Source: Lentisalinibacter sp964602525 (GTDB lineage Bacteria > Pseudomonadota > Gammaproteobacteria > Steroidobacterales > Woeseiaceae). Taken from it: a stretch of DNA of 44,919 bases. The stretch is taken from NCBI GenBank assembly GCA_964602525.1, contig CAZRSA010000006.1, positions 1-44,919 on the forward strand, given 5' to 3'. The position numbers and the translations under genes are program-made. Positions 44,045 to 44,919 of this stretch are shown piece after piece. The notes beneath the pieces were generated by a model. It worked only from the letters and a program-made list of their open reading frames with translations, had not been told where the DNA came from and ran no database searches. Each line of letters opens with the position of its first letter. Position 1 is the first letter of the stretch.

Positions 44045-44133
44045 TTTCCGCTCTCCAAAAAAGTGTCCCGCCGGCAGCCCTCGAGCGTCAGGCGGGATCG
44101 GTTTCTCGTCCGTCGGAGCCCCGGCATCCCGGG

Positions 44134-44718
44134 TCACTCGTCCTGTTCCTCATTCTCTCTCATCAGCGCTCTCAGTGCGCCGAACGGTCGCTGCGTCTCC
44201 GGCTCCTCGTCGGTCCCGGCTGCGCCCAAGTGTCTGGTCAGCGGCCGGCAGCGCGAGCGGTCCTCGTGCATCAGTGCCAGCGGCAGCGCCAGCAGCAGCT
44301 CTTCCTCCACCAGGTCGAGCAGCCGCACGCCCCGTCCTTCCACCGGCCAGACCTCGAAGCCCGGCAACGCCTCGTAACTCATGTCCTCGTCCGGCAGCAG
44401 GAACGCGATATCGGCCTGCAGCACCAGTTCCATCAGTCCCAGGCACCGCTCGCAGACCAGCGGCAGCGTCGCGCGGGCGTGCCCGGTGACCGCCGGAACC
44501 GGCTGGCTGCCCTCCACCCGCCGGCGCTCGAAGTCGAGCTCGACGGTCAGCGGCCAGCGCTCCCAGTCGGCGGGCGCCTCGCCGCCGCACCGCGCCAGCG
44601 CCTCGCGAACTAGGCCCGCGAGACGGTCCGTGGAACCCAGCGGAACGACGTCCCGGATCTCCTCGCGTCGGGCGGCCAGCGCGTCCGGGCGCAACGCCTG
44701 AAGCACGGGGCTGGACAT
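44134..44718 (-). CDS. yceD: YceD family protein (DUF177)
   Basis: 194 residues. The family includes 23S rRNA accumulation protein YceD, found beside rpmF in most bacteria. Two Cys in LPLVCERCLGLMELVL are the conserved CxxC, followed by DADIAFLLPDED-like acidic text and LLDLVEEELLLALPLALMH. The C-terminus (PFGALRALMRENEEQDE) matches the family end. The start at 44718 is needed to include QALRPDALAARREEI, which aligns with the E. coli N-terminus. The promoter just upstream leaves almost no leader. Confidence 0.93.
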   Translation of the reverse strand: MSSPVLQALRPDALAARREEIRDVVPLGSTDRLAGLVREALARCGGEAPADWERWPLTVELDFERRRVEGSQPVPAVTGHARATLPLVCERCLGLMELVLQADIAFLLPDEDMSYEALPGFEVWPVEGRGVRLLDLVEEELLLALPLALMHEDRSRCRPLTRHLGAAGTDEEPETQRPFGALRALMRENEEQDE

Positions 44719-44727
44719 AGCCGGCGG

Positions 44728-44756
44728 ATCATAAGAGGCTAGGCCCGTGCTGTCAA
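44728..44756 (-). promoter_or_regulatory. near-consensus promoter for yceD-rpmF-plsX-fabH
   Basis: On the minus strand a perfect TTGACA (44751-44756) is followed after 17 bp by TATGAT (44728-44733). Transcription would start near 44720-44722, only about 2-4 nt before the yceD ATG at 44718. It is the strongest promoter I can see in the window. Confidence 0.8.
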
Positions 44757-44823
44757 AAGGAAAAGACCTGCGGAAGCCCGTCTCCGCCCCCGTGCAGGTG
44801 ACGGGGCAGGTGACTGATCGAGC

Positions 44824-44919
44824 ATGGAAAAACCCGCCCCGAACGAGGTCATCCTCGCGTCTTCCTCGGCCTACCGGCGCGCCCTGCTGGCACGCATCCT
44901 GAGCCGCTTCGAGAGCCTG
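44824..44919 (+). CDS. Maf-family nucleotide pyrophosphatase, 5' part
   Basis: Only the first 32 codons are inside the window. MEKPAPNEVILASSSAYRRALLARILSRFE shows the family start (ILASSS..RR.LL). Maf proteins hydrolyse non-canonical or modified nucleoside triphosphates. In E. coli the yceF (maf-2) gene is divergent from yceD, as here, so this is most likely the YceF type. The 105-bp gap to yceD holds the yceD promoter; no clear plus-strand promoter is seen. Confidence 0.9.
   Translation, partial: MEKPAPNEVILASSSAYRRALLARILSRFESL

Overview
The window is a gene-dense, GC-rich stretch of bacterial chromosome. Gene content and order point to a gammaproteobacterium: trxB lies divergent from ftsK-lolA-rarA-serS, aat-infA faces clpS-clpA, and yceD-rpmF-plsX-fabH is divergent from a maf-family gene, as in Escherichia coli. 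A split type II secretion cluster and a lexA-imuA-imuB-dnaE2 cassette suggest a free-living lineage outside the enterics (perhaps Chromatiales or Ectothiorhodospiraceae-like); that placement is inference. I see no prophage, integrase, transposase or CRISPR array.

Layout. 1-2.7 kb: 5' part of sucA and a DUF5658 membrane protein. 2.9-6.8 kb: a lipoprotein alpha/beta hydrolase, a coupled isochorismatase/cytochrome c pair, a thiopurine methyltransferase and a DUF2855 protein. 6.8-10.6 kb: tRNA-Arg(CCT), an acetyltransferase, a Bcp peroxiredoxin, YjbQ, TrmH, a membrane-anchored histidine phosphatase and two small envelope genes. 10.6-11.3 kb: the most unusual part, an intact tRNA-Ser(TGA), a second tRNA-Ser broken in its T-loop, and two identical 144-bp units that each end in the last 19 nt of the tRNA. 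11.3-14.2 kb: an MscS channel fused to an SRPBCC domain. 14.2-20.3 kb: the serS-rarA-vanZ-lolA-ftsK group (minus strand). 20.5-26.4 kb: trxB, a DUF482 acyltransferase, aat and infA facing clpA and clpS; Aat, ClpS and ClpA together form the leucyl/phenylalanyl N-degron route. 26.6-32.4 kb: gspCDEF, without the pseudopilin and inner-platform genes. 32.5-39.0 kb: an acidic small protein and the SOS mutasome operon lexA-imuA-imuB-dnaE2 (minus strand) with two LexA boxes. 39.0-41.8 kb: a DUF2799 lipoprotein, an Lpp-like alanine-zipper lipoprotein with a C-terminal lysine, an L,D-transpeptidase that could anchor it, and a YkvA-family protein. 41.8-44.9 kb: fabH, plsX, rpmF and yceD behind a near-consensus promoter, and the start of a maf-family gene.

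The best candidate for something undescribed is the tRNA-Ser locus. The 3' tail of the tRNA is repeated downstream, hairpin-rich inserts sit at the same T-loop junction in the broken copy and in both repeat units, and each unit carries a 16-nt stretch antisense to the tRNA T-arm, so the primary transcript could adopt competing folds. The layout resembles the E. coli tyrT/rtT repeats. The MscS-SRPBCC fusion and the Lpp/L,D-transpeptidase pair are the next most interesting items. All family assignments come from reading the sequence; no database search was run.
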